NCBI RefSeq assembly: GCF_009604375.1
Contig: NZ_WEGH01000002.1
Coordinates: forward strand, 1,140,073 to 1,204,072
Direction of reading: 5' to 3'
Length of the DNA stretch: 64,000 nucleotides
From: Actinomadura macrotermitis
GTDB taxonomy: Bacteria > Actinomycetota > Actinomycetes > Streptosporangiales > Streptosporangiaceae
Made by a program: the position numbers and the translations under genes. The notes beneath the pieces are model-generated. The model had not been told where the DNA came from. It saw only the letters and a list, made by a program, of their open reading frames with translations, and did not search any database. The stretch's first letter is position 1, and every line of letters starts with the position of its first letter. This document shows, one piece after another, positions 17,873-29,136 of the stretch.

Positions 17873-18165
17873 GCTCGTTGACCTGCGGGCTTATAGCAGA
17901 GAAGAAATATCCTAATTAAGTTGGATTTTGCGACTCGCTGGGGCTTGTTCTGTTTGCTGCAGCCTGGCTTCCAGTTTAATTGCGCCCGTCGGGTTTCCGA
18001 CTGGAGCTATCTGTCGATAGCGGCCATTTTCATATGGTTGATCCTGATGATGCGAATGCGGTACGGCGACTGATTTCTTTGGTCACCGATAACTTTCAGT
18101 CCAAGGCGGATCGGCTTGCGATCATGTTGCGAATCCGGCAACTATGCTGCTTTAGATAAAAGGAA
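17873..18165 (-). promoter_or_regulatory. CRISPR leader region
   Basis: This stretch of just under 300 bases between cas6e and the array is markedly AT-richer than anything around it (for example GAAATATCCTAATTAAG at about 17903). It adjoins the repeat end from which crRNA transcription should start, so it is read as the leader holding the array promoter. No convincing gene lies in it. Confidence 0.7.
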
Positions 18166-21701
<3,536 letters not shown>

Positions 21702-21705
<4 letters not shown>

Positions 21706-23303
21706 GTGTGGTTCTCCCCTCGCAGTTCGGCCGGTGCCCGGGTGTTGGCCATGTCGTCCTCGAAACGCCGCTCAGCGCGGGCCCTTGCTAGGTGATAGAG
21801 ATCGCCTGGCGGCAGTGCGTCCAGGCGCTGTTGCAGGTGGGTACGGGCCGTCGTCAGCAGGTCGGCTGCGTAGATGAGGAGCGGTTCGGACACTGGATCC
21901 CGGCTCTCCAGTCCTCTGTCGACCACCTCGTCGAGCAATTCGTGGAAGGGCTGCTCTGCGGCGGGCCAGAAGGCCCACCGGGCGTCGAGGCGAGCCACCT
22001 GTCCCGCCTCGTCCGCAGCCCGCACAGCGGGAAAGGCGGTTTCGGCGGCCACGATCGCCGCGCGCTTCAGACTCAACGCGATGTACTCGGCGATCTTGGA
22101 TCCCCGCCAGGAGGCCCGGTGCAGATGTTCTGCCATGCCTGGGGCGTACGGGAAGGAGCCGTGCGTCCACGCGACCGGCAGAGCGTGATTGGCCAGCAGC
22201 CCCACTGCCCACAGGTGGTACGGGGCTCCCGGCCCCTGCCGCTCGTAGGGCAGCTTGCTGAGCCGCCCGTACAGACCGGTCCGATTCTCCACAACAGCGC
22301 TGTAGAGAGCATGGGCATCCTGCCAGAGCGCCCTGCTGGGGGACGGCCACAGCGGTTTCTCCACACCATTTGTGGTCTTGCTGAACACCGCATCTTGGAG
22401 GTGAAGGCAGGGATCGAGTTCCAGGAGTTCGCCGGCGCCGATCAGAACCTTGTCGACCAAGATCTGTCCGCGTGGTCCTTGAAGCGGGCTCAGCAGAATC
22501 GATCTCCCGAGGGCGCTGTGGAGGTCTGCGGGGCCTCGGGGCACTCTGGGCTTCGTCTGCTTCTCAAACGTCCGGCGTTCGATGTTCGGGGTCTCCCAGG
22601 ACGTGTTGAGTTCGTCCTTGGAGCGGTCGCCGGGCGGATAGAGGTTCAGGCGCAGGGTCTCGCCGAGGGTCCGGCCCAAGGCGATGACGCGGATCCGTCC
22701 CGCGAGCCGACCCGCGGCAAGGTTGGTCAACTTGGCGCCGAGCTTGTCCCCGGATATTCGGGCCCGGCCTGGGAGGCCGTACACGTGTTGCGTGAGCGTG
22801 GCCCGGAACGCGTCGGCTGCTGAGAGCGGGCAGTCCGCGTCCAGGTGCTGGTGATTGAAATGCAGGCAGTAGTCCCCGGCGCTCTCAAGGACCAACTGAG
22901 CGGTGCCCGTGCCCTTTTCGTCGAAAATCACCCCAAGGAGGGAATTTTGGAGCAGAGGCGATTTCTTGTGAAAGAGGTCCCAAGAATCGTCCGGCTGGCG
23001 GTCCAGCCATGCAGCGGCCGGCGCAAGGTCCTTCTCCTCAGTGATCCAGGCACACCACTCCTCGTCCGAGGACGGACAGGTACCCGAGGCAAAACAGATG
23101 GCCAGTAGGTGCTCGATGACGGCGACCGTCTCACCCGGCGATACGCAGTCGACCGCGATAAGATCATCGGCCCTCATGAGAAGCCCGCACAGTGAATGGT
23201 GCGCGGTTGCTCCATCGAGCGCAATCGTGGGTATGCAAGGCCGGCGACGTGGATCCCAACTAGGACGCCGTCCGGCAACTCCAGGCAGGGAGGTTTCGGT
23301 CAA
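21702..23303 (-). CDS. cas8e: Cas8e/Cse1 large subunit (CasA)
   Basis: A 533-residue large Cascade subunit, which recognises the PAM and would recruit Cas3. Family features are PCIPTIALDGATAHHSLCGL at the N-terminus, SWDLFHKKSPLLQ and NHQHLDADCPLSAADAF in the middle, and a helical C-terminal bundle containing HGSFPYAPGMAEHLHRA and RWAFWPAAEQPFHELLDE. The TTG at 23303 is chosen because GGAGGT lies 6-7 nt upstream; an ATG at 23342 with a poorer site would add 13 residues. The frame stays open to 23678, but that region holds hairpins. No cas3 precedes it. Confidence 0.92.
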
Positions 23304-23369
23304 CCCCCGACCTCCGCTCTTTCGGCTATGGGCACCAGACATGGCCCTGGCTTCGCCGGACTGTGACTT

Positions 23370-23453
23370 GACGCGTCCCCGCGCACGCGGGGAAGGGCAC
23401 GGACAGCGCCCTCGGAGCCGTCGACGGACCATTCCCGACATCGCGGGAAGTAC
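23370..23453 (-). repeat. Two degenerate CRISPR-repeat-like units before cas8e
   Basis: Two 28-bp stretches starting at 23370 and 23426 (56 bp apart) resemble the array repeat. The second opens GGACCATTCCCG and keeps CGCGGGAA. The first keeps the stem CCCCGCGCACGCGGGG. In crRNA sense (minus strand) the outer unit retains the ATGGTCC handle, followed by a 28-nt pseudo-spacer beginning GTCGACGGCT. They lie in the presumed cas promoter or 5' leader. Similarity is partial, so this is tentative. Confidence 0.4.
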
Positions 23454-23489
23454 TTCCTTGATCCACATGCAGTCTTCTCGGCATAAAGT

Positions 23490-23634
23490 ACATCCCACGC
23501 TCCCCCAAAAGAGGGGGAACGCGGGATTTACACTGGGAGGTCGCCGAGTCATCGGCGGTCCCGGCAGGGCCGCACCGGCAGGCCGGCGAGGTCCTGGAAC
23601 GGTTCCCGCCCCGTGCGCGCGGGACGGGAACCGT
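23490..23634 (-). other. Hairpin cluster upstream of the cas operon
   Basis: Two further inverted repeats sit between the cas operon and the small upstream gene: an imperfect stem at 23493-23526 around CCCCCAAAAGAGGGGG, and a long one at 23599-23634 with arms ACGGTTCCCG and CGGGAACCGT. No gene is seen from 23304 to 23687. They could be operators, RNA structures or remnants of repeats. Confidence 0.45.
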
Positions 23635-23649
23635 CGAGTGGCCGGGTCA

Positions 23650-23686
23650 GGCCGCTCTTGGTGCATGGCTCGCACCAAGAGCGGCC
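23650..23686 (-). terminator. Perfect hairpin terminator after small gene
   Basis: A 15-bp perfect stem (23650-23664 with 23672-23686) and 7-nt loop begin 1 nt after the stop of the 41-residue gene. It would end that transcript before the cas promoter region. Confidence 0.65.
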
Positions 23687-23687
23687 G

Positions 23688-23813
23688 TCACCAGAGGCAG
23701 TCGATGATCTTGCCAACCACCGCGGCGACCACGGCAAGCGCCAGCTCCCATCCCACGATGCGAGCCAGCTCCCATCCATGGCGCTCCCGCCACCCGTGTG
23801 CTGGCATCCCCAT
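23688..23813 (-). CDS. 41-residue Trp-rich hydrophobic peptide
   Basis: A tiny gene supported by a near-ideal ribosome site (GGAGG, 5-6 nt before the ATG at 23813) and a perfect terminator hairpin immediately after the stop. The peptide has a charged, Trp-rich head (HGWRERHGWELA) and a hydrophobic helix (WELALAVVAAVVGKIIDCLW), so it probably sits in the membrane. I do not recognise it. Size and layout recall type I toxins or small membrane proteins, and its place directly upstream of the cas operon is notable. The same frame is open upstream to 24329, but that part has no coding character. Confidence 0.5.
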   Translation of the reverse strand: MGMPAHGWRERHGWELARIVGWELALAVVAAVVGKIIDCLW

Positions 23814-24064
23814 ATGACCTCCGCATTTGAACGTCCGCCGAGCGATCTGCACGGCGGGCGTCCCAGCACGGCCGTCAGGGCGCAGCACGCGCTTCGTTGT
23901 ACCCCGCGGCACCTCCCTTGCGAGGCACAAACACGAGTTTGAGTATCGATCGGAAGCACCGACAGTCGTCTTGGAGCTGTCGACATCGGTTGCCTTGGAT
24001 GACGCCGGTCGAACGCCGCGCTCGCGACTGCGACCCAGCATGGAAGAGTTGCGCCGTCCTGGGC
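23814..24064. other. Intergenic stretch without a clear gene
   Basis: No intact gene with a ribosome site is seen. The composition is slightly AT-richer than the chromosome around the island and should hold the promoter of the 41-residue gene. Confidence 0.4.
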
Positions 24065-24241
24065 TCAGCGCGGCCGGCGACGTATGAGGATGCCGAGGGT
24101 GGTGCGGGCGTCCTTGCGGCGCTCCGGGGTCGGGGCGAGGACGGAGATGAGGGCTACGACGATCAGGGCGCCCGTGTACAGCAGGCCGACGCAGCCGCTC
24201 AGGGCCGTCGTGCAGTAGAGCAACTGCGAGAGCTCGGACAT
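24065..24241 (-). CDS. 58-residue single-helix membrane protein
   Basis: A short gene starting at the ATG at 24241, preceded by GGAAGGAAG. The protein opens MSELSQLLYCTTALSGC, has one transmembrane helix (GLLYTGALIVVALISVLA) and ends in a basic tail (ERRKDARTT, RRRPR). Similar tiny proteins occur in actinomycetes beside regulatory or mobile loci, but I cannot assign a function. It is divergent from the STAND NTPase gene, sharing a 186-bp upstream region. Confidence 0.6.
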   Translation of the reverse strand: MSELSQLLYCTTALSGCVGLLYTGALIVVALISVLAPTPERRKDARTTLGILIRRRPR

Positions 24242-24427
24242 TGATCAACTTCCTTCCAGGAGTCGGATCTCGGCTCATGTGGTGACGGCTCCACGGTCGC
24301 GGGACGGCGGGGGACACGCATAGTCGCAAGCACTTCTATTTCTTTATTTGCGCAGGTCAGGGTATGGATTATTGACGGGAGCGACCGGAAGTTCCGCACC
24401 GGTCGTAGGCCGCGGGGAGAGGAGGCA

Positions 24428-27400
24428 GTGATCACCACCGACAGGACCGCGCGCGCCCGGCTGGGCATGATGTTGAAAGAGCTGTGGGAGGCGTCGGGCC
24501 TGCGGCTCAGCCAAGCTGCGGAACTCGGGGTCCGCCCTTCGACGCTCCAGGGCTGGCTCTGCGAGACGGCTCCATCCATGGAGAAGACAGAGACCTTCTG
24601 GTCTCTTCTGCGGTCCCTGCAGCAGGAGGCGCGCCGTGAGATCCATACGGATAGCAAGTGGGACGCCGCTTTGCGCGCGGCACAGGAGGAGGCTGCCGGG
24701 GGGCTGGCGCAGAACCCTCAGAACCGTTTCATTCGGCTGCACGGTCCGGGTGTCAACGTCGTTGCGGTTAGCGACCGGGAGCGCGAGCGCAAGGTGATGG
24801 ACGCGTTCGTCAGTGGCCCGAGTTCTCCTGGGGGGGCGTACCTGTGCTGGTATGCCGACGCTCCCGTTGGCAAGACCACGTTGCTCGCTGACTACGTCCG
24901 ACGGCCTCCAGCTGGCGCCGACATCCTGTCTTACTTCGTCTCCCCAGAGCACGGCACCGACACATGTGCCATGTTCAAGAAGGAGATGGCGGACCAGATC
25001 AAAGCGTTCCTTGGGCCGGACGGGACTGGAGCTCCCGAGGGGGGCAGGCAACGGAAGCTTCGCTTCGCGGAGGCTGCCGCGGAGAGCACGAAACATGGGC
25101 GGAAGCTCCTTCTCGTGGTCGACGGTCTCGACGACGACGCGGCATGGTCGGGGGCCATAGCCGAAGGAACAGCCCACGGAAGCATCGCCGTGCTCCTTCC
25201 CGTGTCTCCGCCGCGCGGTATGCGGATCATCGTCTCGCTCAGGCGCCGTGTGCGCCTTCCCGACGACCTCCCTTTCCGGCATCCGCTGCACAAGGGCAAG
25301 GGCCTGCGTGAACTCCTTCCTCGCGAAGGCGCCCCGCCGGCCCGGCGGACACCGCTCCGCACCGACCTCAGCGGTTCCGTGATGGGCCTGCTAGCTGCAG
25401 CGGGCGGCGGACTTCGCGCAGAGGACCTGGCGGAGTTGACCGGAACTTCGGCCGCCGAGTTCGACCGGCGGTTGGAAGGGCAAGCAGGACGTTCGTTCAT
25501 CCTGGACGATCCGATACTCCAGACCTACGCCCTGGCCGACACGGGACTCGTCCAGTCGGTCAAGGCCCGGTTGGGGGAGGAGGGACTGGCCCGACACACG
25601 CGGGAATTGCTTGATTGGTCGCGGCACTGGTGTGCGGCCGGCTGGCCCGATAGGACTCCTCCGTTTCCGCTGGCGCATCAGCTCCGACTGCTCACCGACC
25701 CTACGGAGCGCGCCGCCTACGTCCTCGACTCGGCCCGGCTGAGCCGCCTCGCCGCCATATCAGGCCCGGACGCGGCGCTGGCCCAACTCGACGCTTTCGA
25801 AGAGGAGGCCGGTCTCGCAGAGGAATGCTCTCCCGGAAGCCTGGCGTTGCTCGTCCGGCTCGCTGCCGCGCGAACCGTCCTGCGCGGGGAACCGCTCATA
25901 GTGCCCTTCGGGGCTCCTGCCCTCCTTGTCCGATTGGGCGAGGTAGAACGCGCCTGCGGTCTCGCGCGCTCTGCACCGACTGCTGCCGCGAAGAGCATGC
26001 ATCTCGCGGACGTGGCGGTGGAGATGGCCTATTCGGGACGGGACGAGGCCGACGTCGTCGCACGAGAAGCCGCCGTCTGGATTGCTCGCGCCAGCCAGGA
26101 TTACCCCGGCATCTACCAGGATCCTGCACCGCATTCGCGATTGCTTGGCGCGGCCCACACGCTCGTGGAGCTGGGCCGTTCCGGCGCTGCCCGCCCACTG
26201 CTCCGTGCCGTGGTCGGCGATCCGGCGGCCGGAGTTGAAGCGCTCACCGAGGCGGCCGGAGAGCTCACCGCAATCCGTGATCAGGAGATCAATACGGCAC
26301 TGTGCGCTCGGGCCGAATCCCTGAGCGGGGGCGGTCTACGCGCCCGTGCGGCCGCGGTCGACCTCTGGGGGGCCTTAGGCCATTTCGTGCCTTCACTCAG
26401 CCAGTCCGCCGGAGAAAACATTGAGGCCATCTGCAATGAGCTCGATCCCTCAGTCGGACTCGCTGCCGTTGACCTCTTGGCGGTCGGCGCTTCGGCCCTT
26501 TCCCAGCTCCGCTACAAACGACACAAAGCGGCCCGCACTTTGGTCCAAAAAGCGCTGGCCCGGATCGCGGCGGCGCTGACCGCCCCGGAGTCGCTATCCG
26601 ACGATGACCAGGCCCATCTGAGCCGAGAACTGGCCGGAACACTGGCACGGCTCACGCAGGCAATACACAACTCCGATTCCACATTCGGCGCTTCTGTCGA
26701 GGTCGAGCACTTGCTGAATTCAATGCCCGATTATCTGCGGATCGGTCTGCTCGGCGACACCATCCCGGAACGGGCGTTGGTGCTTGCCAAAGTCAGCGTG
26801 GAACGCAAGGGGCAAGCGGCAAGAAGCTCGGCCGCTGCCGACAAGGAGAAGGATAACGCTTACCGAAGATGGAAGGATTCGGAGCGAATAGCGCTTAGGA
26901 ACGGGACATGGCCGCAGAGTGTGCGAATTAAGTCCGCGTCGCCGTCCCGGCGCACGAGCGGGCGCCGGCCGCCCGCGGGACTGGAACTTTCCGACGACCC
27001 CTGCTCCGATCACCTCAGGCTGTTGCGCGAAGCAGACGGTCACCTGGACGTGGGGGATCTCCTACGCAGCAGGAAGACGCTGGACGAAGTCCTGCGATGC
27101 TGCCCCGCCTCGCCTGCACAACCCTTGATTCCGAGGAACTGGACGGTGGACCTGGCGCAGGCCCTAGGCACAGCGGGCGAGTTCGGCATAGCCGAAGCGC
27201 TCGTCGAGAACCTGTCCGTTGCACCGAACCGCACACGCCATCTCACGGCGCTCTCTCTTGGATGCTCGTTCGGCGGGCATATGACCGAGGGACGCCGCTA
27301 TGCCCATGAAGCGGATCGCCTGGCAACCGGCAGTACCGATCCCGCTCTTCTGGGCGAGGTCGCCAGAGCGCTCGCTTGGGCTGGAGAACGGCCTACGATG

Positions 27401-28195
27401 ACAGGGCACCCTGGGAACAACCTCCAAGCGCTGATAGCCATTGCAGCCGGGCTCGTGCGCCACCACCCCAAGGAGGCGGCCGACATCGCCAATCCCCTCG
27501 TCAGGAAGCTCGCGGAGCGGATCGCCCCAGGAAGCCCCTTGCGAATCTTCCCTGAACTTGCGGCTCTTCTGCTCGCCTACCCAGACATCCGGCGGCCCGA
27601 TCCTCGGCTTACGGAAGCACTTCAGGACGCCTCACTTCATCTGGTCCGGGCGACCACATCATGGCACGCGCCCTCGATGACCATCGCGGCCCTGCTGAGA
27701 CGCCTCGGTCTCCTCTCGGGAGAGGAAAACCATGTCGTCACGGCGATGATCGACAGATGGCGGCACTCTCTCCACCCGGGACAGGAGCCTCGTGGGGAAC
27801 TCGCCGTGCTCTTCGCTGTGGACGGCGACACCGTTGCGCTCGATCGCCATGTGGAGGCGGCACCCACGCTGGACGCACAGGCGACAGTGCTTGGCGCAGC
27901 TGCCATGTACTTCGCAGGATTCCCAGTGACCCTGTCCGTGGACAGCAGAGCCGAGAACAGGGTGGTTCGGATATGCCTTGCGCTTGCCCACGCATCCGGC
28001 GGCGGCGCCCCTCCAAGCGAGACGACAGCCCAGACGCTCGTGCGGAGACTTCTGGGAACCGACAGGTGGTTTCACATCATTCCCCTGCTTCCCAGACTCG
28101 CTCCCGAAGCCTTGACACACCTCGGCGCACTCGCAAGGGACGACCTTCGACGCAAGCACGGGCCGACTTCCGAGAACGGCCCGCCCCTTCTGTGA
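24428..28195 (+). CDS. HTH-STAND NTPase, candidate defence protein
   Basis: A 1255-residue protein. Residues about 10-50 look like an XRE-type helix-turn-helix (KELWEASGLRLSQAAELGV then RPSTLQGWL). The NTPase core has a Walker A variant ADAPVGKTTLL at about 141-151, with Ala in place of the first Gly, and Walker B LLLVVDGLDDD at about 227-237, followed by a winged-helix-like part. The remaining 800 or so residues are alpha-solenoid repeats (for example LVRLGEVERACGLARSAP, HTLVELGRSGAARPLLRAV). This is the layout of STAND signalling ATPases, many of which sense phage proteins through the repeats. No obvious nuclease, protease or TIR effector is recognised, so the HTH may be the output or a self-control module. 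The GTG at 24428 follows GGAGAGGAGG. It is the largest cargo gene of the CRISPR island. Confidence 0.8.
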   Translation: MITTDRTARARLGMMLKELWEASGLRLSQAAELGVRPSTLQGWLCETAPSMEKTETFWSLLRSLQQEARREIHTDSKWDAALRAAQEEAAGGLAQNPQNRFIRLHGPGVNVVAVSDRERERKVMDAFVSGPSSPGGAYLCWYADAPVGKTTLLADYVRRPPAGADILSYFVSPEHGTDTCAMFKKEMADQIKAFLGPDGTGAPEGGRQRKLRFAEAAAESTKHGRKLLLVVDGLDDDAAWSGAIAEGTAHGSIAVLLPVSPPRGMRIIVSLRRRVRLPDDLPFRHPLHKGKGLRELLPREGAPPARRTPLRTDLSGSVMGLLAAAGGGLRAEDLAELTGTSAAEFDRRLEGQAGRSFILDDPILQTYALADTGLVQSVKARLGEEGLARHTRELLDWSRHWCAAGWPDRTPPFPLAHQLRLLTDPTERAAYVLDSARLSRLAAISGPDAALAQLDAFEEEAGLAEECSPGSLALLVRLAAARTVLRGEPLIVPFGAPALLVRLGEVERACGLARSAPTAAAKSMHLADVAVEMAYSGRDEADVVAREAAVWIARASQDYPGIYQDPAPHSRLLGAAHTLVELGRSGAARPLLRAVVGDPAAGVEALTEAAGELTAIRDQEINTALCARAESLSGGGLRARAAAVDLWGALGHFVPSLSQSAGENIEAICNELDPSVGLAAVDLLAVGASALSQLRYKRHKAARTLVQKALARIAAALTAPESLSDDDQAHLSRELAGTLARLTQAIHNSDSTFGASVEVEHLLNSMPDYLRIGLLGDTIPERALVLAKVSVERKGQAARSSAAADKEKDNAYRRWKDSERIALRNGTWPQSVRIKSASPSRRTSGRRPPAGLELSDDPCSDHLRLLREADGHLDVGDLLRSRKTLDEVLRCCPASPAQPLIPRNWTVDLAQALGTAGEFGIAEALVENLSVAPNRTRHLTALSLGCSFGGHMTEGRRYAHEADRLATGSTDPALLGEVARALAWAGERPTMTGHPGNNLQALIAIAAGLVRHHPKEAADIANPLVRKLAERIAPGSPLRIFPELAALLLAYPDIRRPDPRLTEALQDASLHLVRATTSWHAPSMTIAALLRRLGLLSGEENHVVTAMIDRWRHSLHPGQEPRGELAVLFAVDGDTVALDRHVEAAPTLDAQATVLGAAAMYFAGFPVTLSVDSRAENRVVRICLALAHASGGGAPPSETTAQTLVRRLLGTDRWFHIIPLLPRLAPEALTHLGALARDDLRRKHGPTSENGPPLL

Positions 28196-28265
28196 TCGGA
28201 CTGTTGAACGCGATCGTGGCACGTCAATGAACTTGGCGTCGCTATCGGGACGTGAGGGAAGAGCT

Positions 28266-28350
28266 TTATTGGTGACGTCGTGCCGCCAGGTCGCTCTCGG
28301 CGATGACGCGGGCGGCGGTCTCCTCGCCCAGGGGCCATCGGGTCTGACGA
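28266..28350 (-). pseudogene. C-terminal gene remnant at island end
   Basis: The minus strand reads TRWPLGEETAARVIAESDLA and a few more residues before a TAA at 28266, with strong G/C third-position bias, and then loses coding character upstream. It looks like the tail of a lost gene, but it is short. The rest of 28196-28420 shows nothing recognisable. Confidence 0.25.
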
Positions 28351-28420
28351 TGGATGCACAAAGTGACGACTATACAACTTTGGGTTAAAAAGTGCTCTTT
28401 GACCTGGGATCTTGCCGGTC

Positions 28421-28445
28421 AACTGAGACGAAAACTGAGACGGAG
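28421..28445. repeat. 25-bp island-end direct repeat, right copy
   Basis: This matches 12880-12904 in the same orientation with one mismatch (doubled ACTGAGACG motif). It lies just inside the right att repeat. Possible integrase arm site (inference). Confidence 0.55.
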
Positions 28446-28455
28446 CACGGCAAAA

Positions 28456-28481
28456 GGCCGGTGCTCGATCGAGCACCGGCC
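28456..28481 (-). terminator. tRNA-Ser terminator
   Basis: A 26-bp perfect palindrome (13-bp arms meeting at CGATCG) flanked by AAAA on the left and TTTT on the right. On the minus strand it is followed by TTTTG, a Rho-independent terminator just downstream of tRNA-Ser. Confidence 0.8.
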
Positions 28482-28487
28482 GTAGTT

Positions 28488-28557
28488 TTGCCTGGTCAGG
28501 CGAGCGGAGGATACGAGATTCGAACTCGTGAGGGCTTGCACCCAACACGCTTTCCAA
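28488..28557 (-). repeat. Right attachment repeat within tRNA-Ser
   Basis: The counterpart of 12706-12775 (two mismatches in 70 bp). It spans the 3' half of the intact tRNA-Ser from the anticodon loop outward plus downstream flank, and marks the tRNA-proximal end of the island. Confidence 0.8.
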
Positions 28558-28589
28558 GCGTGCGCCCTAGGCCACTAGGCGAATCCTCC
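28505..28589 (-). tRNA. serT: tRNA-Ser, anticodon GGA
   Basis: An 85-nt type II tRNA. The acceptor arms are GGAGGAT and ATCCTCC with discriminator G. The anticodon stem-loop reads CACGCTTGGAAAGCGTG with anticodon GGA (serine UCC/UCU). A long variable arm and a T-arm containing GTTCGAATC follow. CCA is not encoded. Its 3' half is duplicated at 12706-12775, so it served as the integration site of the CRISPR island. The gene symbol is a guess by convention. Confidence 0.95.
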
Positions 28590-28599
28590 GCGGGCTAGC

Positions 28600-28944
28600 C
28601 TACCGGGTTCCGGGCAGTGACCTGACCTCAATTACCGCGGCGAGCGGGATCGCGCCGTAGACGTGCGGGAAGACCTCGTCCCCCACGGGCTCGTAGCGGA
28701 CCGGCGCGTCGAGCTTCGCCACGTCCACGACCAACAGGACCAGGTCCTCGCGGGGCACGTCGCCGTAGAAGCGGGACAGCACGCCGTCCACCTGCTCCTC
28801 GTCCAGTGAACAGTGGACGAACCCCTCCTCCTCCAGCGTCCGGCCCAGAGTCGACATGGCGTACGACACACCCGTCTCGCGGGCCGATTCCCAGTGGCTT
28901 CGTTCGGCGATGTGCAGCAGCGTTGCGGCATGCGGGGAAGGCAT
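28600..28944 (-). CDS. DUF952 family protein
   Basis: A 114-residue soluble protein with the DUF952 pattern: LLHIAERSHWESARETGVS near the start, EEGFVHCSLDEEQVDGV in the middle and PVGDEVFPHVYGAIP near the end. Members resemble a reduced ADP-ribosyltransferase/glutathione-S-transferase-like fold, but their biochemical role is not established. The ATG at 28944 gives the usual family length; the frame is open to 28977. It lies between tRNA-Ser and the SRP RNA gene, outside the island. Confidence 0.85.
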   Translation of the reverse strand: MPSPHAATLLHIAERSHWESARETGVSYAMSTLGRTLEEEGFVHCSLDEEQVDGVLSRFYGDVPREDLVLLVVDVAKLDAPVRYEPVGDEVFPHVYGAIPLAAVIEVRSLPGTR

Positions 28945-29000
28945 GAGCCGGAGCCTACGGCCGAACGTGCAAATCAAGGGTCGGGGATGTCATAGACTCT

Positions 29001-29094
29001 GGGGCAGACCCCTCGCATGGCGTCACCCTGTGAACCTCCCCAGGGCCGGAAGGCAGCAAGGATAAGCAGGCTCTGGCGGGTGTGCGGGGGGTCC
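29001..29094 (+). ncRNA. ffs: Signal recognition particle RNA (4.5S-like)
   Basis: The conserved domain IV core is visible as CCAGGGCCGGAAGGCAGCAA (about 29040-29059). This is the GGAA tetraloop with the asymmetric internal loop that binds the Ffh protein. Outer strands CAGACCCC (about 29005) and GGGGGGTC (about 29087) pair to close the rod. Its place just upstream of dnaX is typical of high-GC Gram-positive bacteria. Ends are approximate to about 5 nt. Confidence 0.93.
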
Positions 29095-29136
29095 TTTTCG
29101 TCTCTGACGCTCTGCTTCTCGAGGAGGGCGGGCCCC

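Noticed and set aside
13535..17915. Many long open frames on both strands inside 13.1-17.9 kb with repeating NHPRGRGAE or PAPAGMV motifs
   Set aside because: They are translations of the 61-bp CRISPR period, which never meets a stop in several frames.
18034..18159. A 41-codon open frame (MVDPDDANAVRRLISLV...) in the leader region
   Set aside because: No ribosome site, unlike codon usage, and it lies in the AT-rich leader; a cas2 remnant was considered but no similarity is visible.
23304..24427. Search for cas3, cas1, cas2 or an integrase upstream of cas8e
   Set aside because: No frame long enough or with helicase, HD, Cas1/Cas2 or tyrosine-recombinase motifs; only small genes and hairpins.
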